From positions 1-58,538 of the forward strand of contig CAZWCX010000036.1 of assembly GCA_964632945.1 (NCBI GenBank): a DNA stretch of 58,538 nucleotides, in the 5' to 3' direction. Shown piece after piece: positions 44,876 to 53,983 of this stretch (within the stretch, counting starts at the first letter, position 1; each line of letters begins with the position of its first letter). The position numbers and the translations under genes were made by a program. The notes below the pieces were generated by a model, which made no database searches, was not told the origin of the DNA, and worked only from the letters and a program-made list of their open reading frames with translations. This stretch comes from CAZWCX01 sp964632945 (GTDB lineage: Bacteria; Planctomycetota; MHYJ01; WSZJ01; CAZWCX01).

Positions 44876-46750
44876 TCAGCGACGTCGCGCGGGCCCGTCT
44901 TCGCGCCGGACGGTGGCCAGGGGTTGGTTGATCTGCACCATCTCTCCGGGCAGGACGTGGACGGCCACGATCCGACCGTTGAACGGCATCATGACCTCCT
45001 CCTCCACCTTCATGTGGTCCGCCGCGCGCAGCAGCATCTCGGCCATTCCCTCCTCCCGGTTGGCCCGGGTGAGGGCATCGCGCGCGGACTGCACCTGGTC
45101 CGCGGTTGCCAGGCCCTGGCGGGCCAGCTCCTCGACCCGCTCGAATTCGCGCCTGCGGACCGCGACCGCGGCCCGGGCCCGTTCCAGACCCGCCTTCGCC
45201 TCCAGCGGGTCTGCGGCCATGGGAAAACCTTCGCAGCGGAGAATGGCCGCTCCCTCGACCACGAGGTCTCCTGCCTCCGCGAACCACTCCACGACACGCG
45301 TGGTCCGTTGGGCCCGCAGGATCCGTTCCTCGCCCGGAACGCCGTTTCCGTCGTCGGCAGGATCCTCCCGTCCGGGTTCGTGCGCGTGCTCCGGCTCGTT
45401 TTTCGGGAGCGGCGCGTCCGCGTCGTTCACCGGCCCGGGCACGTGGATCGGCGGATCCTCGAGAGGGGGAGGCTCATTGCGAACCTGCCGGTTGATGAAG
45501 CGGAGTCCACCGGCCACCATGACGAGGAGCAGGATCGGCAGGACCTTCGCCGCAAACGGGATCCGACGCGCGGGCTCGATGCGGACCGACGGCGCCACGG
45601 ACGGCGCGGGGACGGGAGACCGATCCGGCGCGGCCGGAACGGGATCCCGGGATCCGTACGGAGGCGCGGAGGGGGGGGAAGCCGCCGGCGACTGCTCGAT
45701 CACGGCGGCAGGGCCGATCGAGGGAGTCGCGGCGCCGCGTTCGGCCTCGAGGTCCGGGAATTCCTCGGGCAGCGCAATCTCCGGAACGCGGATCGTGCCC
45801 AGAGTCGCCGGGTCGGCCGCCGCGACCGCATGCACCAGCGCCAGGCAGGAACGGTGGCGCGCCCGCCGGTCGACGGACAGCCCGCGGCGCAGCGCCGCCC
45901 AAGCCTCGCGGGGGAGCGCCGGCGGCGCCTCGGGAGCGACACGCAATACCTGCTCGCGCATGACCAGCACGTCGTGCGCGACGAACGGTCTGCGCCCCGC
46001 GACCAACTCGTACACGATGACCGCAAGCGCCCACTGATCGACGCCCCGGGTCAGGGTCCGGCCCTCCCATTGTTCGGGGGCCATGTAGGCGGGCGTCCCT
46101 GCGGCTCGGTTCGTCGGCGCGTGCGCCGAGAGGCTGAGCATGCTCGCCTGGATTTCCGCGGCCAGGCCGAAATCGACGAGCCGTACCCACGGCACGCCCG
46201 GCTTGTACTCGCGCCCGGTCTCGACCATGACGTTGGCCGGCTTCAGATCGCGATGAAGAATTCCGCGGGCCCGGCCGGTCGCCGGACGGGAATGGGCGTA
46301 GTCGAGCGCGGCGGCAATCTGCTCGGCGAGGTCGAGCACCTCGCGGACGGGCAGGGGCGCCGTGGGATCCCCCAGCGCCGCGCGGCGGCGGATCAGCCAG
46401 TGCGCCAGGTCCTCGCCGGAAACCAGGTCCAGGAGCAGGAACGCCTCGCCGGTGCGAGGGTCGTCCTCCAGCGAGCGCGCCGCCGCAATGTGAGGGTGGT
46501 CGAGCGCGCGCACGAGTTCGAAGTTCGCGCGGACGCCGTGAAAGACCGAGGCGTCGCGGACGAGTTCGGGCGGGATCCGTTTCAACGCAAGGCGGTTTCC
46601 CGTTCGACGGTCCCGCACCTGCAGAACCTCGCCCATCTGGCCGCGTCCCAGGACCCTCTCCGCCTCGTATCGGCCCGCGAACACGGCGGAACGAATCGGA
46701 GCGGGCGGCAGCTCGGGCCCGGTCAGGTCGAAGGGATTGGCGTCCGGCAC
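44876..46750 (-). CDS. Ser/Thr protein kinase fused to a HlyD-like adaptor domain
   Basis: The protein has 624 residues from the GTG at 46750, which has GGAG 6 nt upstream; a GTG at 46810 is weaker. A Hanks-type kinase (~27-290) has GRGQMGEVLQV, LALKRI, HRDLKPANVMVE near 167, VDFGLAAE and YMAPEQWEG. A Pro-rich linker and one membrane helix (~395-420, VLPILLLVMVAGGLRFI) follow. The outer part (~470-620) is a membrane-fusion-protein fold: half lipoyl motif (TTRVVEWFAEAGDLVVEGAAILRCE), coiled-coil hairpin (RREFERVEELARQGLATADQVQSARDAL) and second half motif (MMPFNGRIVAVHVLPGEMVQINQPLATV). Such adaptors link ABC or RND pumps to the outer membrane. Joining one to a kinase is very unusual. Confidence 0.88.
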   Translation of the reverse strand: MPDANPFDLTGPELPPAPIRSAVFAGRYEAERVLGRGQMGEVLQVRDRRTGNRLALKRIPPELVRDASVFHGVRANFELVRALDHPHIAAARSLEDDPRTGEAFLLLDLVSGEDLAHWLIRRRAALGDPTAPLPVREVLDLAEQIAAALDYAHSRPATGRARGILHRDLKPANVMVETGREYKPGVPWVRLVDFGLAAEIQASMLSLSAHAPTNRAAGTPAYMAPEQWEGRTLTRGVDQWALAVIVYELVAGRRPFVAHDVLVMREQVLRVAPEAPPALPREAWAALRRGLSVDRRARHRSCLALVHAVAAADPATLGTIRVPEIALPEEFPDLEAERGAATPSIGPAAVIEQSPAASPPSAPPYGSRDPVPAAPDRSPVPAPSVAPSVRIEPARRIPFAAKVLPILLLVMVAGGLRFINRQVRNEPPPLEDPPIHVPGPVNDADAPLPKNEPEHAHEPGREDPADDGNGVPGEERILRAQRTTRVVEWFAEAGDLVVEGAAILRCEGFPMAADPLEAKAGLERARAAVAVRRREFERVEELARQGLATADQVQSARDALTRANREEGMAEMLLRAADHMKVEEEVMMPFNGRIVAVHVLPGEMVQINQPLATVRREDGPARRR

Positions 46751-46880
46751 GAGAGTCTCCGGCAGGGACGACAGTCCCGGATGATACGGTCGGGGCGCGC
46801 GAAACGCCACGTTCTCGCCCAGCGCAAGGCGTCTCCGCGCCGGCGTCGGTCCCCGGGTCCGCGCCGCGCCCGGTCGCGCG

Positions 46881-48029
46881 CTACTTCGAGAGCCGCTCCT
46901 CCAGATCCTTCACCGCCTTGGCCAGGCGCGGAATCTCCGGGTGGGCAGCCGCCGCCTTGCGCAACGCCTCCAGCGAGTCGGGACCCCCGACGCGGGAAAT
47001 CAGGATCCCCAGCAGCGTCAACGCCTGCGAGGAGGACGGACCTGCCTCCAATCGCGAACGGGACTCCGCTTCCACGGCCGCCCCGAGCTCCAGGAGCCCG
47101 GTATAGGCGCCGTACCACTGGTCGCCCGCCAGGGCGGCGAACAACTCCTTGACCGCGGCGGCCTCCCCCAGAAGGGCCCGGGCGAGCGCGGCTTCTGGAC
47201 CCGGCACACCTTGGAGGCGGGGAAGCAGCGCGCGATCACCGAGACGGCCGAGGTAGGGGACGGCAGCCGCCCGGACCACCGGAGAGGCGGACTCGAACGC
47301 CCGCACGAACAAGTCCCGGGCATCCACGCCGCGCCGTTTCCAGGTCATCTCGGCCGCCCAGCGGCAGATGGCACGGGGCACGTCATCCCCCTTCCCCTCG
47401 AACAGGACCGCGCGGCCGATTGCATCGGTGGCGACCGGTGTGTCGAGGCGCGCCAGGGCGAAGAGGATCTGGCGGTGAATCGGGCCATCCGCCCCCGTCT
47501 TCCTCGACTCTGCCGGCAAGTCCCACAGCGCGGCCAGCCGGGCATCCAGGTCCGGCGGAGCGAGCCGCACGAGCGCCGTGAGCGCGGCTTCCGCCACGAG
47601 CGTGTGCGGGTGCCCCACCCGCCGCTGCAGGTCCTCCGCATCCCGGCTCGCGAGCGTGGCGCGGACCTCCGCAGCCAACCCCCCGGGCACGGCCTCCGCC
47701 AGTGCCTCCATCGCCAGCCGGTGAGCGGCCTCGGCCCGTGCCAGAAGCGCGCGCGCCGTCGCAATGCGATCCTCCCGCCAATGCGGCGCCTCCTCCCCGG
47801 CCGGCAACGTGACGGTCAGCTCCTGCAGAATTCCGGTCTCCCGCTCGAAGGCCTCCGCGGCGCGAAGCAAGGCCGGCCGGATCGACTCCGCATGCCGCGG
47901 GGCGATCGCGCGCAAGAAGGGCGCGGCATGGGAGCGTCGCTTCCGCCAGAGCCCCAGGCGCGTGCCGTTGCCCAGGCGGCTGGTCCAATACCCGTGCGCG
48001 ATTCCGGTAACCGACAGGTTGTGGGCCAA
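46881..48029 (-). CDS. C-terminal part of a TGA-split protein, with HEAT-like repeats
   Basis: The frame is open from just after the TGA at 48084-48086 to the stop at 46881. The first usable start is a TTG at 48029 (GGAGG 11 nt before), which would omit conserved-looking residues (NACGLEAYGQLAHNL begins upstream of it). The frame is the same as that of the upstream gene, so the two probably form one coding unit interrupted by TGA. The first ~80 residues resemble the C-terminal helical part of BtrH/C39-like proteins. The remainder is Ala/Leu-rich HEAT-type repeats (VVRAAAVPYLGRLGDRALLPRLQ, DSLEALRKAAAAHPEI). A free-standing protein from the TTG is the alternative. Confidence 0.6.
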   Translation of the reverse strand: MAHNLSVTGIAHGYWTSRLGNGTRLGLWRKRRSHAAPFLRAIAPRHAESIRPALLRAAEAFERETGILQELTVTLPAGEEAPHWREDRIATARALLARAEAAHRLAMEALAEAVPGGLAAEVRATLASRDAEDLQRRVGHPHTLVAEAALTALVRLAPPDLDARLAALWDLPAESRKTGADGPIHRQILFALARLDTPVATDAIGRAVLFEGKGDDVPRAICRWAAEMTWKRRGVDARDLFVRAFESASPVVRAAAVPYLGRLGDRALLPRLQGVPGPEAALARALLGEAAAVKELFAALAGDQWYGAYTGLLELGAAVEAESRSRLEAGPSSSQALTLLGILISRVGGPDSLEALRKAAAAHPEIPRLAKAVKDLEERLSK

Positions 48030-48083
48030 CTGCCCGTACGCCTCCAGCCCGCACGCGTTCGGGCTCGGAGCCGGAGCTTCGCC

Positions 48084-48752
48084 TCAGCCGCCCTCGAGGG
48101 CCGGTCGAAGCGCGGCGGCCACGGCAAAGTCGATGGCGTCGAGTTCGAGGCGCAGCCGATCCCCGACGTCGCCCTTTCCGCGCCGCACGATGAATCCGTG
48201 GATCCCGCCCGCCTTCCAGGCGGACAGCTTCCCCTCCCGCTCCCCTGCCCCAGCAGCGGAAACGCCATAGCCCCGGAGTAGATCCGCATCCAGGTCGTAC
48301 CCGGTGACCAGCGCATCCTCGTGGTCGCCGAAGGCGTTCCACAGAACGACCGGGACCCCGTCCGCGATGGAGCCCTTGACCCGTTCCCAGGCCGCATCGT
48401 CGCCCCCCGTCATCTGCTCGAAGGAGATGCCGAGCACCGTCAATGCGGGTCCGATGCGGAGGGCAAGCTCGCGCCACTCCCGACAGTTGCAATTGTTCGA
48501 GCAGACGGTCGCCAGGAAGGCCGCTCCCGTGAGGCCCTGGAGATCGTCGTCCGACAGCGCGGGATCGGCGGCAATCCGGATCACACGCGCCAGCGCCGGG
48601 AGCGTCGGATCGGGACCCTGCAGCGGCTCGATCGCCTGGGCGACCCGGGCCTGTCGAGGTGGCTGGGAAGTCGCCATGGGCGTCTCCTGTGCGACGACCG
48701 GACCGATCGCCAGCATCGCGAACGTGAACAACCAACCGATTCTCGGCGTCAT
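48084..48752 (-). CDS. N-terminal part of a TGA-split, BtrH/C39-like secreted protein
   Basis: The 222-residue product starts after GGAGGACAAG and has a signal peptide (WLFTFAMLAIGPVVAQ). LTGAAFLATVCSNNCNCREWRELALRIGPALTVLG and VKGSIADGVPVVLWNAFGDHEDALVTGYDLDADLLRGYG, then AGGIHGFIVRRG, resemble the papain-like BtrH/C39 fold, in which the 'PVVL...LVTGYD' strand pair is characteristic. The expected helical continuation (GLEAY type) is found in the same frame immediately after the TGA at 48084. The gene may be a nonsense-mutated pseudogene, a recoded gene or a base-calling error. Confidence 0.65.
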   Translation of the reverse strand: MTPRIGWLFTFAMLAIGPVVAQETPMATSQPPRQARVAQAIEPLQGPDPTLPALARVIRIAADPALSDDDLQGLTGAAFLATVCSNNCNCREWRELALRIGPALTVLGISFEQMTGGDDAAWERVKGSIADGVPVVLWNAFGDHEDALVTGYDLDADLLRGYGVSAAGAGEREGKLSAWKAGGIHGFIVRRGKGDVGDRLRLELDAIDFAVAAALRPALEGG

Positions 48753-49001
48753 GCGCTTGTCCTCCGGGCCGGGTCGACCGTCGCCCGCATTCTGATCGCG
48801 GTCGACGGCGCGGTCAAGTTCCGGAATGCACGGACCTGACGCGGAAGGGCGCGTCGCCGGAGAGGGGAAGGCCGGCCACGCCGCGGCGTGCCCGCGCGGC
48901 CGATCGAACGCGGCGCGACCCCCGGTGCGGGGAGCCGGCCAATCTTGCCCAAGAGGATGGAGAATGAGGGAAGCTGCGCCCTTGCAGGCGCGCGACGCCG
49001 G

Positions 49002-49841
49002 CTATCTTCCACCCCCGCCGCCGCGGGACCCGCCGCCGCCGCGGAATCCGCCGGGTCCGCCCGCACCATCGTTGCGGCCGCTCCCTCGCTGCTCCAGGAT
49101 CTCCTGGAACTTCGCCAGCTGTTCCGCCGTCAGCAACTGGGCGATCTGGGCCTCACCCTGCTTTCGAATCTCTTCGAACTTGGTCCTCATTTCCTCCCGA
49201 TTTCCGTCGTTGGAGGACGCACGCAGGGTCTCCATCGCCGCCATCCGTTCCATCGTGATCGCGGTCACCTTCTCCAGTTGTTGCGGAGTGAGCGAAAGGG
49301 TCTGGGCATACTGACGGGTCATCTCTTCCGCCTGCCGCTTGCGCCGGGCCTCCCGCTCCTCGCTCTCGTTCAGCTCGAGGATCTCCTTCACGACCCCCTT
49401 CAGCAGGGTCTGGTCCTGCGACTCGAGGGTGGCCAGGATCCGGCCGACCGCCTTCGGCGCCGGAGTCGTTGCGGGTTCAGACGCCGGGGCGCTGCCGACG
49501 GCGTCCCCCGCGGGCGCCGCGGACAAAGCCAGGGGCGACGCTTGTTGCTCGCGCCATCCCGTCCATTCCCGCCGCAACTCGGAGACCTCGTCGCGCAGGG
49601 ACTCGATTTCCGCAGGGGCCGCCACCGCCGTCCGGGCGGGAGCAGCCGTGACCGGGGCCGTCGCGGTCGCCGGGCGCGCATTCGCCCGTTCGACGGCCGT
49701 CCGGAGTTCCATCAGCTCCGTCTGAAGTGAGCGTACCTGCTGCAGGTTGTACCCCACGCCGCCGACGAGGAAGAGTCCCAACACACCGATGCCCGCGATT
49801 TTCGGGAGGGCACTGCCCGACCTGTTCTTCAGTCCATCCAA
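49002..49841 (-). CDS. Membrane-anchored LTxxQ-motif protein (Spy/CpxP-like)
   Basis: The 279-residue product begins at a TTG with GGAG 9 nt upstream; upstream ATG codons in frame give implausible Arg/Pro-rich starts. A membrane helix (PKIAGIGVLGLFLVGGVGYNL) near 12-32 precedes a coiled coil (QVRSLQTELMELRTAVERA) and an Ala/Pro linker. The C-terminal helical region carries two LTxxQ motifs (LSLTPQQLEKVTAI and QLLTAEQLAKFQEIL), the signature of Spy/CpxP-type periplasmic proteins. A Gly/Arg tail (FRGGGGSRGGGGGR) ends it. It may sense or bind misfolded protein or metal at the envelope; this is inferred. Confidence 0.75.
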   Translation of the reverse strand: MDGLKNRSGSALPKIAGIGVLGLFLVGGVGYNLQQVRSLQTELMELRTAVERANARPATATAPVTAAPARTAVAAPAEIESLRDEVSELRREWTGWREQQASPLALSAAPAGDAVGSAPASEPATTPAPKAVGRILATLESQDQTLLKGVVKEILELNESEEREARRKRQAEEMTRQYAQTLSLTPQQLEKVTAITMERMAAMETLRASSNDGNREEMRTKFEEIRKQGEAQIAQLLTAEQLAKFQEILEQRGSGRNDGAGGPGGFRGGGGSRGGGGGR

Positions 49842-50157
49842 GGCAGGAAGCTCCGAAAGACGTAGCGTCCGGCAAACGGCCGGTGGTCTATGAACCCCCA
49901 AGACCCGGTCCTGGATCGCCCCATTGACGGAGCGTGCGGAAAAACCAAAGAAGAGCGTAACACAATATATGAACAGCGCTTGCGAAGCCATTTCGGGCCC
50001 GCCACCTGCCCATCCGGAGGGGTGAGTGCGTCCCGCCGGCGGGCCCCATTTGGACTCGCGCCCGCGCCCCTGGGGGTGCGGACTCGCCGCCCCGTGACAC
50101 GGCGATTCGTCCTTGCGGGCCACGAGGAGAGGCTCCGCCCCGGCGGGGCTCGCCGTC

Positions 50158-50772
50158 CTAAACCCAGGGCGACTCGCCGGGAGACCATCCCGGGTCGGGG
50201 TGCGTCCGATCGCGCCCGGACGGACTCACACCGATCCGTTCCTGCGCGGCCTGATGCCAGTGCCGAGTCATCCAGATTCCGCCCGCCAGGGTCAGGCATC
50301 CGAAGAGAAACAGGGGCATGCTGCTCCAGGCCAATCCCGGTTCCAGGACGGCCATCGACGGTCGGCCCGGGTCGAAGTAGACCGTCACCGCTCCGTCGCG
50401 CGGGAATCGGGCGGCAAAGGCCTCCGCGGATTCCCGATCGTTGAAGGTGCGGTTTTCCGGCCAACCGATCCGGCTGGAACGGCGCGACACACCGTCGGCG
50501 CGATACGTGTAATGCACGCGAACCGTGACCGTGCTCGACTTTGCATGGCTGGAGTGTCGCGCGTAGGTTCCCTTGGGGTTCACCCCCGACCACGACCCGC
50601 GATCGCGGTGGATCTGACACTCATCGACGGTTCCTTCCGTGCGGGTCCAGGAACGGCTGCCGCTGCTGGCCCACAACTCCTCTCCCGCGTAGACCGCACA
50701 GCCCAACCCGACCGCAAGCAGGACCACGGCCGCGGCCAGTTCGTGGTTGGTGCCCGCAAGTCGAATTGCCAA
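50158..50772 (-). CDS. DUF3592 membrane protein
   Basis: The predicted 204-residue product begins at a TTG preceded by GGAGG (5-nt spacing). A first helix (ELAAAVVLLAVGLGCAVYAGE) and a second near the C-terminus (MPLFLFGCLTLAGGIWM) flank an extracytoplasmic beta domain. This starts SWTRTEGTVDECQI and includes VRVHYTYRADGVSRRSSRIGW and VTVYFDPGRPSMAVLEPG, the DUF3592 pattern. The family function is unknown. Neighbouring same-strand genes include the LTxxQ protein and the STN-like pair. Confidence 0.75.
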   Translation of the reverse strand: MAIRLAGTNHELAAAVVLLAVGLGCAVYAGEELWASSGSRSWTRTEGTVDECQIHRDRGSWSGVNPKGTYARHSSHAKSSTVTVRVHYTYRADGVSRRSSRIGWPENRTFNDRESAEAFAARFPRDGAVTVYFDPGRPSMAVLEPGLAWSSMPLFLFGCLTLAGGIWMTRHWHQAAQERIGVSPSGRDRTHPDPGWSPGESPWV

Positions 50773-51044
50773 GGCGACCTCCGCCGGATGGGAGTCTCGT
50801 GGGTGCGCGGCCCCGGTCGAGGGTGCCGGACGCGAATCCGCCGCGACCCCGATCGCCCCGCTTGTACCATAACCGGACGATTCGCGGTGAAGGTTCCGGT
50901 CGACCCACGGGAGCAGAATGAGGGCGCGTGTCTTTCCCCGGGAAGTTCGGCGGCGCAGAGAGATCGGAGCGCCCCGGTCCGAAGCGCGCGGGAAATCGTG
51001 CACGGGCGGGCGGAGGATCGAATCGGCGGTGGCATGCCGCCCGA

Positions 51045-52295
51045 TCAGTAGACGAAGATCACTCCGTTGACCAACCGCCAAGTGACGCCGCTTTGCAAGG
51101 AGATCCGGTCCATCGCCTCCTGGAGCGTCCAGCGACCCGAGGGGATCGAGAGGGAAGCTGCGCGCTCCCAGACCTCTTCGCTCAGCACGATCTTCCGACC
51201 GGAGGCGGCGCCGAGGGTCTCGATCCAGCCGCTGCGTCCCCCGGATCCCGGGGCGACCTCGACGGGCGTATCGAGGATTTCGCGAATCGCACCCTCCAGA
51301 CGAGCTTCCGCGAGACGCCGCCGTTCGTGATCCTCGGGCGGGAGCAGCGCGACATGACCCTCCTCGTATCGCAGCACCAACCCGGCGCCGGCGGCAAGGT
51401 CCCGCAGGGTGTCCTCGAGCGAGCCGTTCCGCCGCGGAAGGGTGACCCGGACCGGCTCCCCGCCCGCGCCCGGAGGGGACCCCGCGTGGAGGGCCAGGCT
51501 CACTCCCACCTCCCGGCGTATACGCTCGACCACCTCCGCAATCTCCGTCTCGGTCTCGATCGTCACGACGGGAAGGCCGTGGAGGCGCGCTCGCGTCTGT
51601 TCCCTCCTTCGCGCTCGAACTTCACTTCGATCCTGATCGCCGCACTCGAGGAGGCGGGCTTTCGCAAGCGATCGTCTCACTCCGATGGCGGGGTCGACCC
51701 GCATCTGATGGGCGCTTCCCACCCGGACGGTGCCGTCCGCGTCGATGGTCCACGCCAGCCGCTTCGGCAAGAGAAGGGTCTCCAGGAGCTCCGTCGCGGG
51801 CGTCCCGCTCGAGTTGAAGTAGCCTCCCAGGGCACGGAGACCGAGACGCTCTTCCTCAAGGCGGAACCGCACTCCCGTCGCCTTCTCCAACGCTTGCAGG
51901 AGATCGATCACGCGCACGAACGTCGCGTAACGCACGTCGGTTCCCGGCTCCAGGATCCGCTCGAGCTGTTGGAGCGTCTGCAGGGCCGCCGGGGACATCG
52001 TCCAGGGATACGGGGATGCCTCCGCAGCCGAATGGACGATCGCCGGAGCGGACGAATCGACCTGCCGTCGGGGTTCGAGGCCCGGCGACTTCGTCGGTTC
52101 TTCCCCGGGGGACGCGGCCGGCGTCCGGGGCGCGGAATGCGCCGGACCCGCGGGCGGAAGTGCCGGCAGGGCGGACGACTCGCCGCGCAGGAGCACCGCT
52201 CCCCACCCCACCGCACCCCCGATCCCGGCCGCCATCAGCAGTCGACTCCACGCCCGGGGACGCGCGCTTGCGATTTCGAGGCTTCTCACGAGCAC
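51045..52295 (-). CDS. STN-like domain protein, tandem paralogue 2
   Basis: The 416-residue product starts at a GTG 3 bp after the stop of paralogue 1. A membrane helix (LLMAAGIGGAVGWGAVLL) is followed by a Pro/Ala-rich linker and PYPWTMSPAALQTLQQLERIL. The rest has three STN/secretin-N-like units with conserved hydrophobic spacing: FVRVIDLLQALEKATGVRFRLEEERLGL, SLEDTLRDLAAGAGLVLRYEEGHVALLPPE and TLQEAMDRISLQSGVTWRLVNGVIFVY. STN modules occur in secretins and in FecA-type regulators. The final unit closely matches that of paralogue 1. Confidence 0.78.
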   Translation of the reverse strand: MLVRSLEIASARPRAWSRLLMAAGIGGAVGWGAVLLRGESSALPALPPAGPAHSAPRTPAASPGEEPTKSPGLEPRRQVDSSAPAIVHSAAEASPYPWTMSPAALQTLQQLERILEPGTDVRYATFVRVIDLLQALEKATGVRFRLEEERLGLRALGGYFNSSGTPATELLETLLLPKRLAWTIDADGTVRVGSAHQMRVDPAIGVRRSLAKARLLECGDQDRSEVRARRREQTRARLHGLPVVTIETETEIAEVVERIRREVGVSLALHAGSPPGAGGEPVRVTLPRRNGSLEDTLRDLAAGAGLVLRYEEGHVALLPPEDHERRRLAEARLEGAIREILDTPVEVAPGSGGRSGWIETLGAASGRKIVLSEEVWERAASLSIPSGRWTLQEAMDRISLQSGVTWRLVNGVIFVY

Positions 52296-52298
52296 ATC

Positions 52299-53615
52299 CT
52301 AGAAGACGTACACCACGCCGTTGATCAGTCGCCACTGGACCCCGCTCTGCCGGCTCATGTAGTTCAGGACGTCCTCCAGACGCTGCTCCCCCGGAGGAAC
52401 CTCGAGCAGCCGACTCCGGTTCCAGACCGACGCGTCCGGCACGACCTCGATCCCGGCACGCTCCGCGAGGACCTGCGCCAGTCGGTCGCCGCGGATGCCC
52501 TCGGCGGAGAAAGAGACGGGCCGCGACAGCGTGTCGACGATCGACTTCACCTGCAGGTTCTCGCGCTCCCGCCAGGATGCAGCCTCGCTCGGGTCGAGAA
52601 GAAATACGCCGTTGGATGCCGCGTACAGTTCGAGTCCGGACCTCTCCGCCAGGTCCCGCATGATCTCTTCCACGCTCTGTTCCCGCGCTGCCAAGGCAAA
52701 GGAGCGGGCATCCGGACCCTGCAAATCCCTCTGACCGGTCATGAGGGAAACGTAGGTCCCCGACTCCTGGTGGATGCACCTGAAGATCTCCGCGATCGTG
52801 CTCTCGCCGCCCGTCCAGTTGATGCGAGCGGACCGGATCGCGTCCGTGTGCAGTTTCTCCTGTTCCTTGAACCAGGCCGGGAGGTTCTCGTCGCCGGTCC
52901 TGGTTTGTTTGGCCGCGTCCAGGCGGCCCAGCACGTCGAGCGCCTCGAGCGGTTCAATCTCGCCCACGCCGGCGATGGTCACGGTACCGTCGTCTTCGAT
53001 GCGATAGTCCAACCCCCACAGGTCCCGCAGAAAGTCGAGGAGCATCTGAGCAGGGGCGTCCGCGAAAGACATGTTGCAACTTCCGGCGAACCCGGCGGCC
53101 TGCCCGCGGAGGAGGACCGTGACGCCCGAGGCCTCCCGCAAGAGATCGAGGACTTTCGACAGATCCGCATCTTCGAGTTGTGCGGTCACCGGATTCTGCA
53201 ACCGTTGATGCGTGCTGCGTACGGCATCCGGAAGCAGCCAGGGGTAAGGCGCGACCGGCTCATCCCCGGGCTGCGCGCGGGTCGCCGACTCGGGAACCCC
53301 GGCCGGAAGATCCGCGGCTTCGGGCGCCGGGCGCGCCGGACCTTCCGCCCCCTTCGCCGCAGCGCCGGCCGGAAGTCGCCCGGATTCCCCCGCCCCCAAC
53401 GGTCCCGTTCCATTCCCCGGATCGCGCAGCGCCGACGAACCCCCGGCCTCGGGCCGCGGGTAGAGGGCGACGGTGAGGACCAGAAGCACCATGCCGAGGG
53501 CGGCGCGGAGGACACGAGGCTTCATGGAGGGCCGGGCAGGAATCGGCCTGCGCGCGCGTCGAACGGTGACCCCGGCCGTCGCGGGAGGCGTGGTCTTGGA
53601 CAGGCGGGTGCTCAT
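52299..53615 (-). CDS. STN-like domain protein, tandem paralogue 1
   Basis: The 438-residue product begins at ATG 53615 after GGAGCG. It has a basic N-terminus, a membrane helix (RAALGMVLLVLTVALYP), a Pro/Ala linker and the PYPWLLPDAVRSTHQRL signature. STN-like units follow: DLSKVLDLLREASGVTVLLRGQAAGF, SVEEIMRDLAERSGLELYAASNGVFLLDP and RLEDVLNYMSRQSGVQWRLINGVVYVF. Its order and ends match paralogue 2, so the pair arose by duplication. The gap between the genes is only a few bases, indicating one mRNA. They may build a multimeric periplasmic assembly; this is inferred. Confidence 0.78.
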   Translation of the reverse strand: MSTRLSKTTPPATAGVTVRRARRPIPARPSMKPRVLRAALGMVLLVLTVALYPRPEAGGSSALRDPGNGTGPLGAGESGRLPAGAAAKGAEGPARPAPEAADLPAGVPESATRAQPGDEPVAPYPWLLPDAVRSTHQRLQNPVTAQLEDADLSKVLDLLREASGVTVLLRGQAAGFAGSCNMSFADAPAQMLLDFLRDLWGLDYRIEDDGTVTIAGVGEIEPLEALDVLGRLDAAKQTRTGDENLPAWFKEQEKLHTDAIRSARINWTGGESTIAEIFRCIHQESGTYVSLMTGQRDLQGPDARSFALAAREQSVEEIMRDLAERSGLELYAASNGVFLLDPSEAASWRERENLQVKSIVDTLSRPVSFSAEGIRGDRLAQVLAERAGIEVVPDASVWNRSRLLEVPPGEQRLEDVLNYMSRQSGVQWRLINGVVYVF

Positions 53616-53983
53616 TTCTCGCTCCTTCCCCAGGGCTTCCTCGATTCCCAGGGCCGACGACGGGCCCTTCCGGGAGACACCCCGACTATTCGGGATCCGG
53701 GGACGGCCCATTTACGGGATCCGGTCCGGGCCGTGGCATTTTTGGTGTCGGCCCACCGAACGGTCGCAACCCAGGGCATGAAATCCACTTGCAAACTCGC
53801 GCCCGTCCCGATCTCGGGGCCCGAACGCGGATCGGCACGTCTCCTGCAATCTCCGCGAACCGGGCGGGAACCCGCGTGTGGGGAGCGCGGGGTCCCGCGC
53901 GGCCGAACGGGTTCTTCCGAACTCCCTCCGGCGCGCGGCCCGACGGACCCCGGTCCACCTGGGACACCCCGAGACGATCCTGC

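Noticed and set aside
42972..46037. Plus-strand frame of about 1020 codons across the N gap
   Set aside because: It is continuous only because Ns contain no stops. Only its first ~50 codons belong to the lipoprotein gene; the rest is a shadow of three other genes.
48084..48086. Selenocysteine codon
   Set aside because: Nothing around the TGA looks like a Sec redox site, and I cannot see a convincing insertion hairpin right after it. A mutation, simple readthrough or sequence error is more likely.
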